Assembly: GCF_000337475.1 (NCBI RefSeq) | Contig: NZ_AOIT01000029.1 | Coordinates: 136,119-200,118 of the forward strand | DNA: 64,000 nt | Origin: Natrinema limicola JCM 13563 | GTDB taxonomy: Archaea > Halobacteriota > Halobacteria > Halobacteriales > Natrialbaceae | Direction of reading: 5' to 3' | Part shown: one piece after another, positions 1 through 8,706 of the stretch | How positions within the stretch are numbered: the first letter of the stretch is position 1 | How the letters are laid out: each line of letters begins with the position of its first letter | Notes under the pieces: generated by a model | Database searches by the model: none | The model's input: the letters and a program-made list of their open reading frames with translations, nothing else | Told to the model about the DNA's origin: nothing | Made by a program: the position numbers and the translations under genes

Positions 1-64
1 ATACGAAGTCGGTCGCGGATTCGCGGCCGTCTCCACCGGTGACGGCCGCAGCAGCGCGACCGAT

Positions 65-92
65 CGTCACGTCGTTCTGTCCGGCAGTATCA
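65..92 (-). repeat. 28-bp intergenic repeat, copy 1
   Basis: On the minus strand this stretch reads TGATACTGCCGGACAGAACG followed by ACGTGACG. It is identical over 28 bases to 13335-13362 on the plus strand, which begins with the TGA stop of the sulfatase-fold gene. Here it lies 20 bases downstream of the stop of the 113-1198 gene. It is not coding as far as can be seen. It may be a small intergenic repeat or a transcript-end element. Confidence 0.6.
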
Positions 93-112
93 GCAGACGA
101 TTCGAATGCGTG

Positions 113-1198
113 TTAGGACTGCAGTTGCCGGAGTCGCTCGACTCGTCGCGCCGTCGCCGGTCGCGCCGCGAGCCGTTCGTGGAGCCGACTTCGCTCGTCA
201 GTCACGTCCGAAGACGCTTCGTAGACGCTCGCGAGTGTATCTGCCCCGACCGCTCGAGCTGCACGACGGTCGGCAGCGAACTCACACCGCTGGAGGTGCC
301 ACGTGAGCAGCGGCCACGTGATGAGCAGGCCGGCAAGCGCGACGAGCAGCGACATCCAGACTGTCAGCGTCACGACGAGTGCCGTGAGAAACGCCCCGAC
401 GAAGGACCGTCGCTCGAGGAGCCGAAACTCATCGGCAGCGTCGACGCGCGCACACAGTGCTGTCAGTTCGGCAGTATCACAGACGTCGAACGCGTAGTCG
501 GTTGCGTACAGCCGCCGGTTCCCGGGTGCCCCATCGAGATAGAGTCTGGCCAGTTCCATTCCCTTACCCGGAATGACGCCGGCGACCGTCGCGGTCAGCC
601 CAACACGGTCGGCTGCGGCCTCGAGCCGCCGACGTTGCTCGGCCGTCGGCTCGGAGACCGTCTGCGAGAGCCGAACGCGATACAGCGACCAGCCGTAGGT
701 GCTGATGACGAAGCCGACGAACAGGACCGGGATCAACCATGGCGACGGCTCCGAGGTACCGAGAAGCACTGCGAGGGGTGCAATCGAAATCAGACAGATG
801 AGCGTGAGCGCGACGAGATACTTCCCGAGCCGGGCAACTGCCACCGCGGCGCTGATCTCGAGGTCGCGCCGTTTGCGAACGGATGGAAAGACGCCGAGGT
901 ACGCGATCAGAACCGCAACGATCGTTCCTGCTGCCATTGGGGCCCAGGCTAGCGGCGTCGCGAGGCCGCCGACCACTGCTGGATGGAGCGACGAGAGGGC
1001 TGCCTCGGTCGCACCGATGAAGCCGGAAAACGCGAGGACGAGGAGCGTTGTGATACCGACGACGCCGAGGAGTCGGTACGTCCCACGCGATCGCCGATCA
1101 TCGTTCCCGCCCCGCCGGATCGTGTACCACCCGTACACGCGCCCAGCACCGTAGCTGGCGACGAGCAGGCCGAGCCAGAGCGTGAGTGTCGTAATCAT
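113..1198 (-). CDS. M48-like membrane protein, probably without protease activity
   Basis: A 361-residue protein with several strongly hydrophobic segments (about residues 3-20, 43-66, 78-102, 128-150, 155-172 and 270-300), so an integral membrane protein. Near the C-terminus CEFAADRRAARA resembles the third-ligand helix (ExxxDxxA) of M48/HtpX-type zinc peptidases. I cannot find the HExxH zinc motif that should precede it. The call is therefore a degenerate M48 relative rather than a proven protease. The ATG at 1198 is preceded on the minus strand by an AT-rich stretch (about 1199-1230) that can hold its promoter and that of the divergent egsA gene. The stop lies 20 bases from a 28-bp repeat. 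It could equally be an unrelated haloarchaeal membrane protein. Confidence 0.6.
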   Translation of the reverse strand: MITTLTLWLGLLVASYGAGRVYGWYTIRRGGNDDRRSRGTYRLLGVVGITTLLVLAFSGFIGATEAALSSLHPAVVGGLATPLAWAPMAAGTIVAVLIAYLGVFPSVRKRRDLEISAAVAVARLGKYLVALTLICLISIAPLAVLLGTSEPSPWLIPVLFVGFVISTYGWSLYRVRLSQTVSEPTAEQRRRLEAAADRVGLTATVAGVIPGKGMELARLYLDGAPGNRRLYATDYAFDVCDTAELTALCARVDAADEFRLLERRSFVGAFLTALVVTLTVWMSLLVALAGLLITWPLLTWHLQRCEFAADRRAARAVGADTLASVYEASSDVTDERSRLHERLAARPATARRVERLRQLQS

Positions 1199-1356
1199 AT
1201 TTTTTAATTATAGCTAATCAGTTGATAAATACACGCACTTGATGCGAATCCAGGTGCCGATTGACATGCAGGCGGCTCGTCGCTGCATGCCGCTTCCCAG
1301 CCACCGGGCAGTGCGACGAGGAAAAACACATGTCCCGGGGGTGTGTCAAGACTGGT

Positions 1357-2418
1357 ATGTTCGAGAAGTCGACGTGGATCCGCCTCCCGCGAAACGTCGT
1401 CGTCGGCCACGGCGTTCGCAACGAGGTCCGCGACGTAGTCGACGACCTTCACCTACAGGGACGGCCGCTGTTCGTCACGAGTCCAACGCCGCGGGCGGTC
1501 GCTGCCGACCCCATCGCGGCCGACTTCGAGGCTGCCGGGATCGAGCCAGCGATGGTGACGATCGAGGAAGCGACGTTCGACGCTGTCGAGCGGGTGATCG
1601 ACGTCGCCGAGGCCGAAGACGTTGCCTATCTCGTCGGGATCGGCGGCGGCAAGGCTATCGACATCGCAAAACTGGCCAGCCACCACCTGAACATGGGGTT
1701 TCTATCCGTGCCGACCGCGGCGAGCCACGACGGGATCGTCAGCAATCGCGGGTCGGTCCCGAACGGCGATTCCCGCCACAGTGTCGCCGCCGAGCCACCG
1801 CTGGCGGTCGTCGCCGACACCGGCATTCTCGCGGACGCGCCGTGGGAGTTGACGACCGCCGGCTGTGCAGACATCATCTCGAACTACACCGCGGTGATGG
1901 ACTGGCGACTCGCCAAGCGACTGCAAGACGTCGAGTTCTCGGAGTACGCCGCCGCGCTCTCCGAGATGACCGCCGAAATCCTCGTGGGCAACGCGGATCT
2001 CATCCGACCGGGACTCGAGGAGTCGGCTTGGGTCGTCACCAAGGCGCTGATGTCGTCGGGTGTCGCGATGAGCATCGCTGGCTCCTCACGGCCAGCAAGC
2101 GGGGCCGAACACCTCTTTTCACATCAGCTCGACCGGCTGGCACCCGGCGCGGCCTTACACGGCCACCAGGTCGGCGTCGGCTCGATCATGACGGCCTACC
2201 TCCATCAGGGCGAAGACGGGCTCTGGCGGGACATTCGCAACGCGCTCGCGAGCATCGATGCACCGACGACCGCCGCCGAACTCGGGATCGACGACGAGGT
2301 GATCGTCGAGGCGCTGACAACCTGCCACGAGATCCGTGATCGGTATACGATTCTTGGCAACGGGATGAACGAGCGGGCGGCTCGAGACGTAGCACACAAA
2401 ACGGGCGTCATCGACTAA
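1357..2418 (+). CDS. egsA: sn-glycerol-1-phosphate dehydrogenase
   Basis: Reduces dihydroxyacetone phosphate to sn-glycerol-1-phosphate with NAD(P)H. This is the step that sets archaeal lipid stereochemistry. The 353-residue protein has the iron/zinc alcohol-dehydrogenase fold: a GIGGGKAIDIAK nucleotide-binding loop (about residues 90-101), PTAASHDG, and metal-ligand segments including the GAEHLFSH and HGHQVGVG histidines. Length and motifs fit the archaeal family. An in-frame ATG exists 96 bases upstream, but MFEKSTWIRLPRNVVVG at 1357 matches the usual haloarchaeal N-terminus, so I start there. It stands alone, divergent from the membrane protein and convergent with the S9 peptidase. Confidence 0.95.
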   Translation: MFEKSTWIRLPRNVVVGHGVRNEVRDVVDDLHLQGRPLFVTSPTPRAVAADPIAADFEAAGIEPAMVTIEEATFDAVERVIDVAEAEDVAYLVGIGGGKAIDIAKLASHHLNMGFLSVPTAASHDGIVSNRGSVPNGDSRHSVAAEPPLAVVADTGILADAPWELTTAGCADIISNYTAVMDWRLAKRLQDVEFSEYAAALSEMTAEILVGNADLIRPGLEESAWVVTKALMSSGVAMSIAGSSRPASGAEHLFSHQLDRLAPGAALHGHQVGVGSIMTAYLHQGEDGLWRDIRNALASIDAPTTAAELGIDDEVIVEALTTCHEIRDRYTILGNGMNERAARDVAHKTGVID

Positions 2419-2445
2419 CGTCGACCGACGCTGCTGGGCGTCGAT

Positions 2446-4350
2446 TCAGACGTGTTCGTCGAGGAAGTCGGCGATTTCCGAATAGGCTTCGATGCGATTC
2501 GCGAGCTTCGAGAAGCCGTGGCCTTCGTCGTCGAAGATCAGTTTCCGGACGGGCACGCCGTGGTCACGGACTTCCTCGACGATCTGTTCGGCTTCGCCGA
2601 CCGGCACGCGAGGGTCGTTTTCGCCGTGAAGAACGAACAGCGGCGCTTCGATCTGCTCGACGTTGTTGATCGGCGAGATTTCCTCGAGAAAGTCGCGATC
2701 CTCGGCGAGCGAGCCGTACTCGGCCTCGCGAAGCGCGCGCCGCCAGTCGCCGGTGTTCTCGAGGAACGTGACGAAGTTAGCGATGCCGACGACGTCGATT
2801 CCGGCAGCCCAGAGGTCGGGGTACTCGGTCAGCGCCGCCAGCACCATGAACCCGCCGTAGGACCCACCCTTGGCGGCGATTCGGTCGGGATCGATCGCAG
2901 GATGGTCCTGCAGCCACTCGACGCAGGCCTCGATGTCTGCGACCGAGTCCATTCGTTTCTCGACGTCGTCGAGCGCCGCGTAGTCGGCTCCGTAGCCCGA
3001 CGAGCCGCGCACGTTCGGCTCGAAGTAGGCGTACCCGCGGTCGAGGAAGTACTGTTTGACACTCGAGAAAGAGGGCCGGCGCTGGCTCTCGGGGCCGCCG
3101 TGGATGTCGACGATGACCGGCGTCTGTCCCTCCTCGTGGTCGTCCGGCAAGGTCAAAAAGCCGGGAACCTCGAGCCCATCAAAGCTCTCGACGTGGACAA
3201 GGTCGGACTCGTCGAACGTCTCGCGGGGAATACCCGCGGTCGGCGCGTCGGTCCAGCGCTCGGTCGCACTGGTCTCGAGATCGTGCGACTCCGTCGCACT
3301 GCCCGAGGAACGGAGTTCCTCGATGTCGACAACGAAGACGTTCGTGTTGACCGTATCGCCAGTAGTCGACAGGGCAAACCGCTCTGCATCGGGGTCGAAA
3401 CTCACGCCGCCAGAGATGCCACCCGGTAGGTCGGGTTCAGGGAACGCCTCGTAGTCGGTGGGATTGTCGATGTCGAACTCGCCGACTGTCAGCTTGGTGT
3501 AGCCCTCGACGTTTCGCGAGCAGACGAAGCGACCGGTTTCGTCGTCCAGCGCGATCCCGTCGACGTTCCATCCCTCCCCGTCGATGACAGTCTCGAGGTC
3601 GCGCGTCTCAAGATCGAGATAGGCCAGATACAGGGTGTCGGCATCACCCTTGTCGGTGACGAGATAGATCCCCTCGCCGTCGGGAGCCCAGCTCGCGCTC
3701 TGATAGCGGACATCGCCGTCGTGGGGCGTCAAGTGCTCGAGTTCGCGCTCGTCGGCGTCGTCCTCGAGATCGAGGACGTACAGGTCCTGATCGAAGTTGG
3801 AATAGGCCTGCGAGACGAGCAGGCGGGAATCGTCGGGGCTCCAGCCGGCAAGCGAGAGCCAGCCGTCGCCCTCGTAGACGAGCGTTGCGTCCTCGCCGGT
3901 TTCGTCGCGGCCCTGCACGTAGATGTCGAAGACGGACTCGTCGCGGCGATTCGAGGTGAAGGCAAAGCGGTCGCCGTCGTGGCTCCAGCCGCCCCACCGG
4001 TGTTTCGCGTCGGGCATCGCGGTCAGATTCTGTATTTCGCCGGTCTCGGCGTCGAGTCTAAAGAGTTGGGCGCGCTCGTTGCCGCCTTCGTCCATCCCGA
4101 AGATCAGTTCCGGTCGTTCGGGCGACCACGAGGCGAAGGTCACCCGCTCGTCGTAGAAGGTCCGCTGTTCGGGCCAGCCGCGGGGGGTCTCGAGCGTCCA
4201 GACCTGCGCGGTGCCGGTCGTGTCCATCAGGAAAGAGAGCCGTTCGCCGTCGGGACCGAACGATGCGCCGTAGGCGCTGCGGACGTTGAGATAGCGCTCG
4301 ATGTCGTAGCTTCCCATGCCAGAGGCGTACGGACTCGAGTCGGTAGTCAT
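2446..4350 (-). CDS. S9 family peptidase (prolyl oligopeptidase/acylaminoacyl type)
   Basis: A cytosolic serine peptidase of about 634 residues. The first two thirds are a WD-like beta-propeller with repeated blades (motifs such as SWSPERPEL, GWSHDGDRFAFTS, WSPDDSRLL). The C-terminal alpha/beta hydrolase domain has the nucleophile elbow GGSYGGF, the acid in GENDPRVP and the histidine in DEGHGF. The propeller normally restricts access to short peptides, so the role is probably oligopeptide turnover. There is no signal peptide. Alternative starts are 4386, 4350 and 4317. The last (MGSYDIERYLNVRS) is the conserved N-terminus in relatives, so the exact start is open. It is divergent from the GT4 gene. 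Confidence 0.93.
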   Translation of the reverse strand: MTTDSSPYASGMGSYDIERYLNVRSAYGASFGPDGERLSFLMDTTGTAQVWTLETPRGWPEQRTFYDERVTFASWSPERPELIFGMDEGGNERAQLFRLDAETGEIQNLTAMPDAKHRWGGWSHDGDRFAFTSNRRDESVFDIYVQGRDETGEDATLVYEGDGWLSLAGWSPDDSRLLVSQAYSNFDQDLYVLDLEDDADERELEHLTPHDGDVRYQSASWAPDGEGIYLVTDKGDADTLYLAYLDLETRDLETVIDGEGWNVDGIALDDETGRFVCSRNVEGYTKLTVGEFDIDNPTDYEAFPEPDLPGGISGGVSFDPDAERFALSTTGDTVNTNVFVVDIEELRSSGSATESHDLETSATERWTDAPTAGIPRETFDESDLVHVESFDGLEVPGFLTLPDDHEEGQTPVIVDIHGGPESQRRPSFSSVKQYFLDRGYAYFEPNVRGSSGYGADYAALDDVEKRMDSVADIEACVEWLQDHPAIDPDRIAAKGGSYGGFMVLAALTEYPDLWAAGIDVVGIANFVTFLENTGDWRRALREAEYGSLAEDRDFLEEISPINNVEQIEAPLFVLHGENDPRVPVGEAEQIVEEVRDHGVPVRKLIFDDEGHGFSKLANRIEAYSEIADFLDEHV

Positions 4351-4454
4351 TTCGGTCGCGGCAGCCCTGGACCCGGCCAGTGTCACCGGTCGGCCGCTCG
4401 AGGGAGACAGTGTGTGGCCCCGAAAACGGCCGTCGGATAGAATGAAAAAAGTGA

Positions 4455-4464
4455 CTTTATAGCC
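4455..4464 (+). promoter_or_regulatory. TATA-like box of the GT4 gene
   Basis: CTTTATAGCC, centred about 28 bases before the ATG at 4487, predicts a leaderless transcript beginning at or next to the start codon, the usual haloarchaeal arrangement. Confidence 0.55.
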
Positions 4465-4486
4465 CGGGACTACGTGGCGGCCGAAT

Positions 4487-5548
4487 ATGCGACTCGCGTT
4501 CGTCTCGTTCGAAACGGTCCATCACCGCGATAGCGAGACGAACCAGCGGTTCCGGACGATTCTCGAGTTACTCGCACAGCGAGGCCACGACGTCCACTGT
4601 TACTGTGCCGATTTCTGGGCCGATGAGGGAGCAACTCTCGAGCGCGAGGGGATTACCTACCACGCGGTCGTCGACGGGTCGGACGCCCACAGCTCGTTTC
4701 TCGCTCGCTTGCCGTTCGTGCTTGCGGCTGCGAAGCCGGACGTGATCCACGCCAGCGCACAGCCACCACGTCAGGTGCTCGCAGCTCGCGCGGGAGCGGC
4801 GCTTGCGCGGACGCCACTGGTCCTCGAGTGGTACGGCGACGACGGCGTTCCAGAGACGCGCTGGACGCGGCTTGCGGCTGGTCGACCGGATGGGATCATC
4901 ACCCCGTCGGAACTCGTCTCGACGTGGACCCAAGAGATCGGTGCCGACGGTAACGTCGTCGATAGCATTCCGAACCCGATCGACTACGATCGGATTCAGG
5001 ATGTCGACCCGGGCGAGGACGTCGATGTGATCTACGCGCGTCGCCTCGATGACGGGGCCAACCTCGAGAGCCTGCTGTTGGGGCTGGCCGAGCTCCGGGA
5101 TCGCGACTGGCAGACGACCGTTATCGGCGACGGGCCCGAACGTGACGCCTACGAAGACCTCGCGAGCGACCTCCGTATCGACGATCGGGTGCAGTTCGTC
5201 GGCGACCTCGACCTCGACGAGCGGATCGCGGCCTACCGCGGCGCACACGTCTTCGCCCAGACGGCCGAACGCTGTGTCTTCCCGACGGAGATGCTGTGGG
5301 CACTTGCATCGGGCTGTGTCGGGATCGTCGAGTACCACGCGAACTCGAGCGCCCACGAACTCGTCGAGGGCTGGGAGCGGGGCTTTCGGACCACCAGCGA
5401 GGACGAACTGGCCGAAGCCATCCTTGCGGCGGGCGATCTCGAGGACCGCACGTATGAGGATCGGTTCGCCGACTACGATCGGTCGGCAGTGGCCGAGCAG
5501 TATCTCGAGCAGTACCGGATGCTGCAGGACGACCACGGACTTCTGTAA
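4487..5548 (+). CDS. GT4 family glycosyltransferase
   Basis: A 353-residue GT-B fold glycosyltransferase. The N-terminal acceptor domain includes LAQRGHDVHCY and DVIHASAQ. The C-terminal donor-binding domain includes PNPIDYDRI, TVIGDGPER and the glutamate-containing stretch FAQTAERCVFPTEMLWALASG, where GT4 enzymes bind the nucleotide sugar. The sugar and acceptor cannot be read from sequence. Surface glycan or glycolipid synthesis is likely. It has no membrane segment, so it acts at the cytoplasmic face. A TATA-like box lies at 4455-4464. It stands alone between the divergent peptidase gene and the HIT gene. Confidence 0.87.
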   Translation: MRLAFVSFETVHHRDSETNQRFRTILELLAQRGHDVHCYCADFWADEGATLEREGITYHAVVDGSDAHSSFLARLPFVLAAAKPDVIHASAQPPRQVLAARAGAALARTPLVLEWYGDDGVPETRWTRLAAGRPDGIITPSELVSTWTQEIGADGNVVDSIPNPIDYDRIQDVDPGEDVDVIYARRLDDGANLESLLLGLAELRDRDWQTTVIGDGPERDAYEDLASDLRIDDRVQFVGDLDLDERIAAYRGAHVFAQTAERCVFPTEMLWALASGCVGIVEYHANSSAHELVEGWERGFRTTSEDELAEAILAAGDLEDRTYEDRFADYDRSAVAEQYLEQYRMLQDDHGLL

Positions 5549-5669
5549 TACTCCCGGATACAACACGTACATTGGACATTCACGGGCAGTAGCGTCACCA
5601 TCAGTGGCGTTCGGTAGCAAAGCCGCTGTGTAGAGGTACCTATATGTCGACGTGAGAGAGAATACGGCT

Positions 5670-6080
5670 ATGGATGATCGCTGTGAGTTCTGCCGACTCG
5701 CTGGCGGCGGCCGGTCGGCACACGTCCTCTACGAGGACGAGTGGACGATTGCCTTTCTCTATCGCAATCCGGCCACGAGGGGCCACACGCTCGTCGCGCC
5801 GCGTGCCCACGTAGCGGACGTCTTGACGAGTGACGACCCAGGCGCGGCAGCCGTCTTCGAGACCGTTCGGACCGTCGCCAGCGCGCTCGAGGCCGTCCTC
5901 GAACCCGATGGGTTCAGCACCTTCCATACGACCGGGCCGCTGGTCGGTACCGTCGATCACGCACACGTCCATCTCGTGCCCCGGTTTGCGGACGACAACG
6001 TTTCGCTCTCGCTGGCGCGACGCGAACTCGATCCCGACGAGGCGGCAGCACTGACGGCGCAGGTTCGAACGCTGCTTTGA
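5670..6080 (+). CDS. HIT family nucleotide hydrolase/transferase
   Basis: A 136-residue histidine-triad protein. The signature HAHVHLVP gives H97, H99 and H101, the last being near the catalytic nucleophile of the triad. CEFC at residues 5-8 is the N-terminal zinc-binding cysteine pair found in many archaeal HIT proteins. Such enzymes cleave AMP from nucleotide conjugates or Ap4A-like molecules; the precise substrate is unknown. I chose ATG 5670 (MDDRCEFC) rather than the in-frame GTG at 5652 because the cysteine motif normally lies close to the N-terminus. Confidence 0.9.
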   Translation: MDDRCEFCRLAGGGRSAHVLYEDEWTIAFLYRNPATRGHTLVAPRAHVADVLTSDDPGAAAVFETVRTVASALEAVLEPDGFSTFHTTGPLVGTVDHAHVHLVPRFADDNVSLSLARRELDPDEAAALTAQVRTLL

Positions 6081-6137
6081 GACAGGACACGATCCTCGAA
6101 TGTGGACCGATCTCGTTGGCTGGGTGACGAAAGCGAT

Positions 6138-7292
6138 CTAGAGATCGAACTTCGCGGCCGCCGTCTCCATGTCCTTGTCACCACGCCCCGAGAGATTCAC
6201 GAGGATCGTGTCGTGTTCGCCTGCTTCGGCCAACTCGATCGCGCGAGCGATCGCATGGCTCGACTCGAGCGCTGGGATAATGCCCTCGGTTTCGCTCAGT
6301 TCGCGGAACGCAGCCAGCGCCTCGTCGTCGGTGACGCCCGTGTACTCACAGCGGCCGACGGCCCGATACATGGCGTGTTCGGGGCCAGCACCGGGGTAGT
6401 CCAGTCCCGCCGAGACGGAGTGGACCTCGACGTCGTCGTCGATGACTCGCGTTTTCATCCCGTGGAGGACCTCGTCTTTCCCGTCCGCGAGCGGCGCAGC
6501 GTGTTGTGTCGAATCGGTCCCTTTCCCGCCGCCCTCGGCGCCGTAGAACGCGACCTCGTCGTCATCGCGGAAGGCATGAAAGAGCCCGATCGCGTTCGAG
6601 CCGCCGCCGACGCAGGCGACCGCAGCGTCGGGCAACTCGCCGGTTCGATCGAGGATCTGCTCGCGGGCTTCCTCGCCAATGACCGACTGGAAGTCCCGGA
6701 CCATCCGCGGGAACGGATCGGGGCCGACGACGCTGCCGACCAGATAGTGGGTGTCGTCGACGTTTTCGGCGAAGTCCTCGAGCGCGGCGTCGACAGCCTC
6801 AGCGAGCCCTTCGTCGCCGCGGGTGACCTCGTTGACCTCTGCACCCATCAGGCGCATCCGGAAGACGTTCATCTCCTGGCGCTCGATGTCCTTTTTCCCC
6901 ATGTAGATCTCCGTCTCGAGGTTGAGTAAAGCGCCGACCATCGCCGTCGCGGTGCCGTGCTGGCCAGCCCCGGTCTCGGCGATCAGTCGCTCGCGGCCTG
7001 CCTTTTTCGCGAGCAGAGCCTGTCCGAGCGCGTTGTTGACCTTGTGTGCGCCGCCATGCAGCAGATCCTCGCGCTTGAGATAGATCTCGGCACCGTAGCG
7101 CTCGCTGAGATTGCGTGCGTAGTACAGCGGACTCGGACGGCCGGCGAACTCCTCGAGGAGACCACGCAGTTCCGACTGGAACGCCTCGCTTGCGGCAACG
7201 TCGTCGTAGGCCGTCGCCAGTTGCTCGAGCGGCTCCTGAAGCGGCTCGGGGACGTATCGTCCACCGTATCCTTCGAACTCTCCGTTGGACAT
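6138..7292 (-). CDS. trpB: Tryptophan synthase beta chain, stand-alone copy
   Basis: The PLP enzyme that condenses indole with L-serine to tryptophan. The 384-residue protein shows YGGRYVPEPL at the N-terminus, the PLP lysine K84 in GGAHKVNNALGQ, ETGAGQHG, the phosphate-binding CVGGGSNAIG and LSGRGDKD near the C-terminus. This is the TrpB1 pattern that normally pairs with TrpA. Here no trpA or trpC is next to it. The neighbours are a HIT gene and a YeiH permease, both unrelated. It may be a second copy used for indole salvage, or trpA lies elsewhere. The start 7292 (MSNGEFEGYG) is preferred to an ATG 12 bases upstream. Confidence 0.92.
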   Translation of the reverse strand: MSNGEFEGYGGRYVPEPLQEPLEQLATAYDDVAASEAFQSELRGLLEEFAGRPSPLYYARNLSERYGAEIYLKREDLLHGGAHKVNNALGQALLAKKAGRERLIAETGAGQHGTATAMVGALLNLETEIYMGKKDIERQEMNVFRMRLMGAEVNEVTRGDEGLAEAVDAALEDFAENVDDTHYLVGSVVGPDPFPRMVRDFQSVIGEEAREQILDRTGELPDAAVACVGGGSNAIGLFHAFRDDDEVAFYGAEGGGKGTDSTQHAAPLADGKDEVLHGMKTRVIDDDVEVHSVSAGLDYPGAGPEHAMYRAVGRCEYTGVTDDEALAAFRELSETEGIIPALESSHAIARAIELAEAGEHDTILVNLSGRGDKDMETAAAKFDL

Positions 7293-7455
7293 ATGCCGGT
7301 CCATTGCGCGCTCACCGTCAAGTAAGTTCCGTGGCGTCGATGGCGGCGCTCGTGGTTCGAACGGGGGTCTCGATCCGTCTTACACCCTGTCGCAAATATT
7401 TCCTCGGCCTTCGACAGGAATCGACCGCACAGGTGCACTGGAGAGTCAGACTGGC

Positions 7456-8439
7456 CTAGAAGAGCACGAGCAGGATCAAAAGCGAGAGGCTGCTGGCGAT
7501 GAGCAACGATAGCAAGACGACGAACGCAGGCATGACCCCGGTCTGGCGGAGTTCACCGAGTTGGATCTCCGTGCCGAGGCCGACGAACGCCAGCAGGAAC
7601 AGCCAGTTGTACGCATGCTCGAGCGAGGCCTGCTGGGCCGTCGAGAAGACGCCGAGACTCGAGACCGCGGCGAGTGCGAGAAAGCCGACGACGAACTTCG
7701 GAAACTCCGCCCAGAGGGTCCGCACGGAGGGCGTATCGCCGTCACCGGCTCGGGCGTAGTAGCTCGCGTACGCGAGGACGACGACGCCGATCAGGGCGTT
7801 GCGCGAGAGCTTCGTCATCGTCGCCCACTGGCCGGCAACCTCCGAGTGGGCAAAGCCGACCGCGACGACTGGCCCCGTCGAGAACATACTGACGCCGGCC
7901 CAGATCCCAAAGACAGTACTCGGCAGGGCGAGCAGATCACCGACGATCGGATAGACGGCGATCGTGATCGCATCGAACAACAGCACTGTCGCCGCCGCAT
8001 AGGCGACCTGTTCTTCGCGCGCGCTGACGGCACCGGCGACCGCGACGACTGCCGAGACGCCACAGATACTCGCTCCGGCTGCGAGCAGCGAGCCCAGCCG
8101 TTCGGCCAGCCCGAAGACGTTTCGCGCGAGCAGTTCCACGACGATGAGTGTAAGCGTCGCAACCGCGATCACGACGAGGAAGACGCGGCCGCCAACCTCG
8201 AGGACAGTCTCGACCGAGATCGACGCGCCCATGAGGACGATTCCGGCACCGAGCCACAGCTTGTGTGTCCCAATCCCGGGCTCGAGTCGCGCTGGCATGC
8301 CGACGACGTTGGTCGCGACGACGCCGAGTGCGATAGCGAGCAGCAGGTTGTTGACGCCAAGTGACAGTGCGAGTCCCCGCGCTAGCAGTGCGCCGAGACA
8401 GAGAGCGAACACGCCCGGCAGGAGACGACGGATGGCCAT
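7456..8439 (-). CDS. YeiH/UPF0324 family putative sulfate-export permease
   Basis: A polytopic membrane protein of 327 residues with about ten hydrophobic helices and almost no soluble parts. Family marks include GALLARGL, the AAGASICGVSAVVA segment, FSTGPVVAVGFAH and the terminal LGTEIQLGEL repeat-like helix. The family is annotated as putative sulfate exporter, but this is not firmly proven for archaea. Its ATG follows the stop of a 46-residue microprotein by only 4 bases (8440-8443), so the two are probably cotranscribed and perhaps work together. Confidence 0.88.
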   Translation of the reverse strand: MAIRRLLPGVFALCLGALLARGLALSLGVNNLLLAIALGVVATNVVGMPARLEPGIGTHKLWLGAGIVLMGASISVETVLEVGGRVFLVVIAVATLTLIVVELLARNVFGLAERLGSLLAAGASICGVSAVVAVAGAVSAREEQVAYAAATVLLFDAITIAVYPIVGDLLALPSTVFGIWAGVSMFSTGPVVAVGFAHSEVAGQWATMTKLSRNALIGVVVLAYASYYARAGDGDTPSVRTLWAEFPKFVVGFLALAAVSSLGVFSTAQQASLEHAYNWLFLLAFVGLGTEIQLGELRQTGVMPAFVVLLSLLIASSLSLLILLVLF

Positions 8440-8443
8440 CTCG

Positions 8444-8584
8444 TCACCAGGGGATCTGCAACTCGAGTGCGCTGACCAGTGCGACGATCGCTCCGCCGAC
8501 GATAACGCTCTTCCAGTCGCGTTCCAGCGCCGACCAGCGACCGGTCACGGTCTCGGCGGTCGGCCGCCATCCATCGATCGACAT
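8444..8584 (-). CDS. Small membrane protein (46 aa) upstream of the YeiH gene
   Basis: A short open frame beginning MSIDGWRPTAETVTGRW and ending in one predicted transmembrane helix (about residues 27-44, SVIVGGAIVALVSALELQ) with a C-terminal IPW. It ends 4 bases before the ATG of the YeiH-type permease, a spacing typical of translational coupling. A weak TATA-like sequence (minus-strand CGTTAACTG near 8611-8619) lies about 27 bases upstream. I know no function. An accessory or assembly subunit of the permease is an inference from position only. Confidence 0.6.
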   Translation of the reverse strand: MSIDGWRPTAETVTGRWSALERDWKSVIVGGAIVALVSALELQIPW

Positions 8585-8706
8585 ATATGCTGGTTCCGAA
8601 CGTCGCCACAGTTAACGGTTATCGAATCCGTCGCAGATTCGAGAGATTATTTCCGCTACTGGTGACGAACCCGCCGGCGAACACCGAGTCGGCCGACCAC
8701 ACACGT

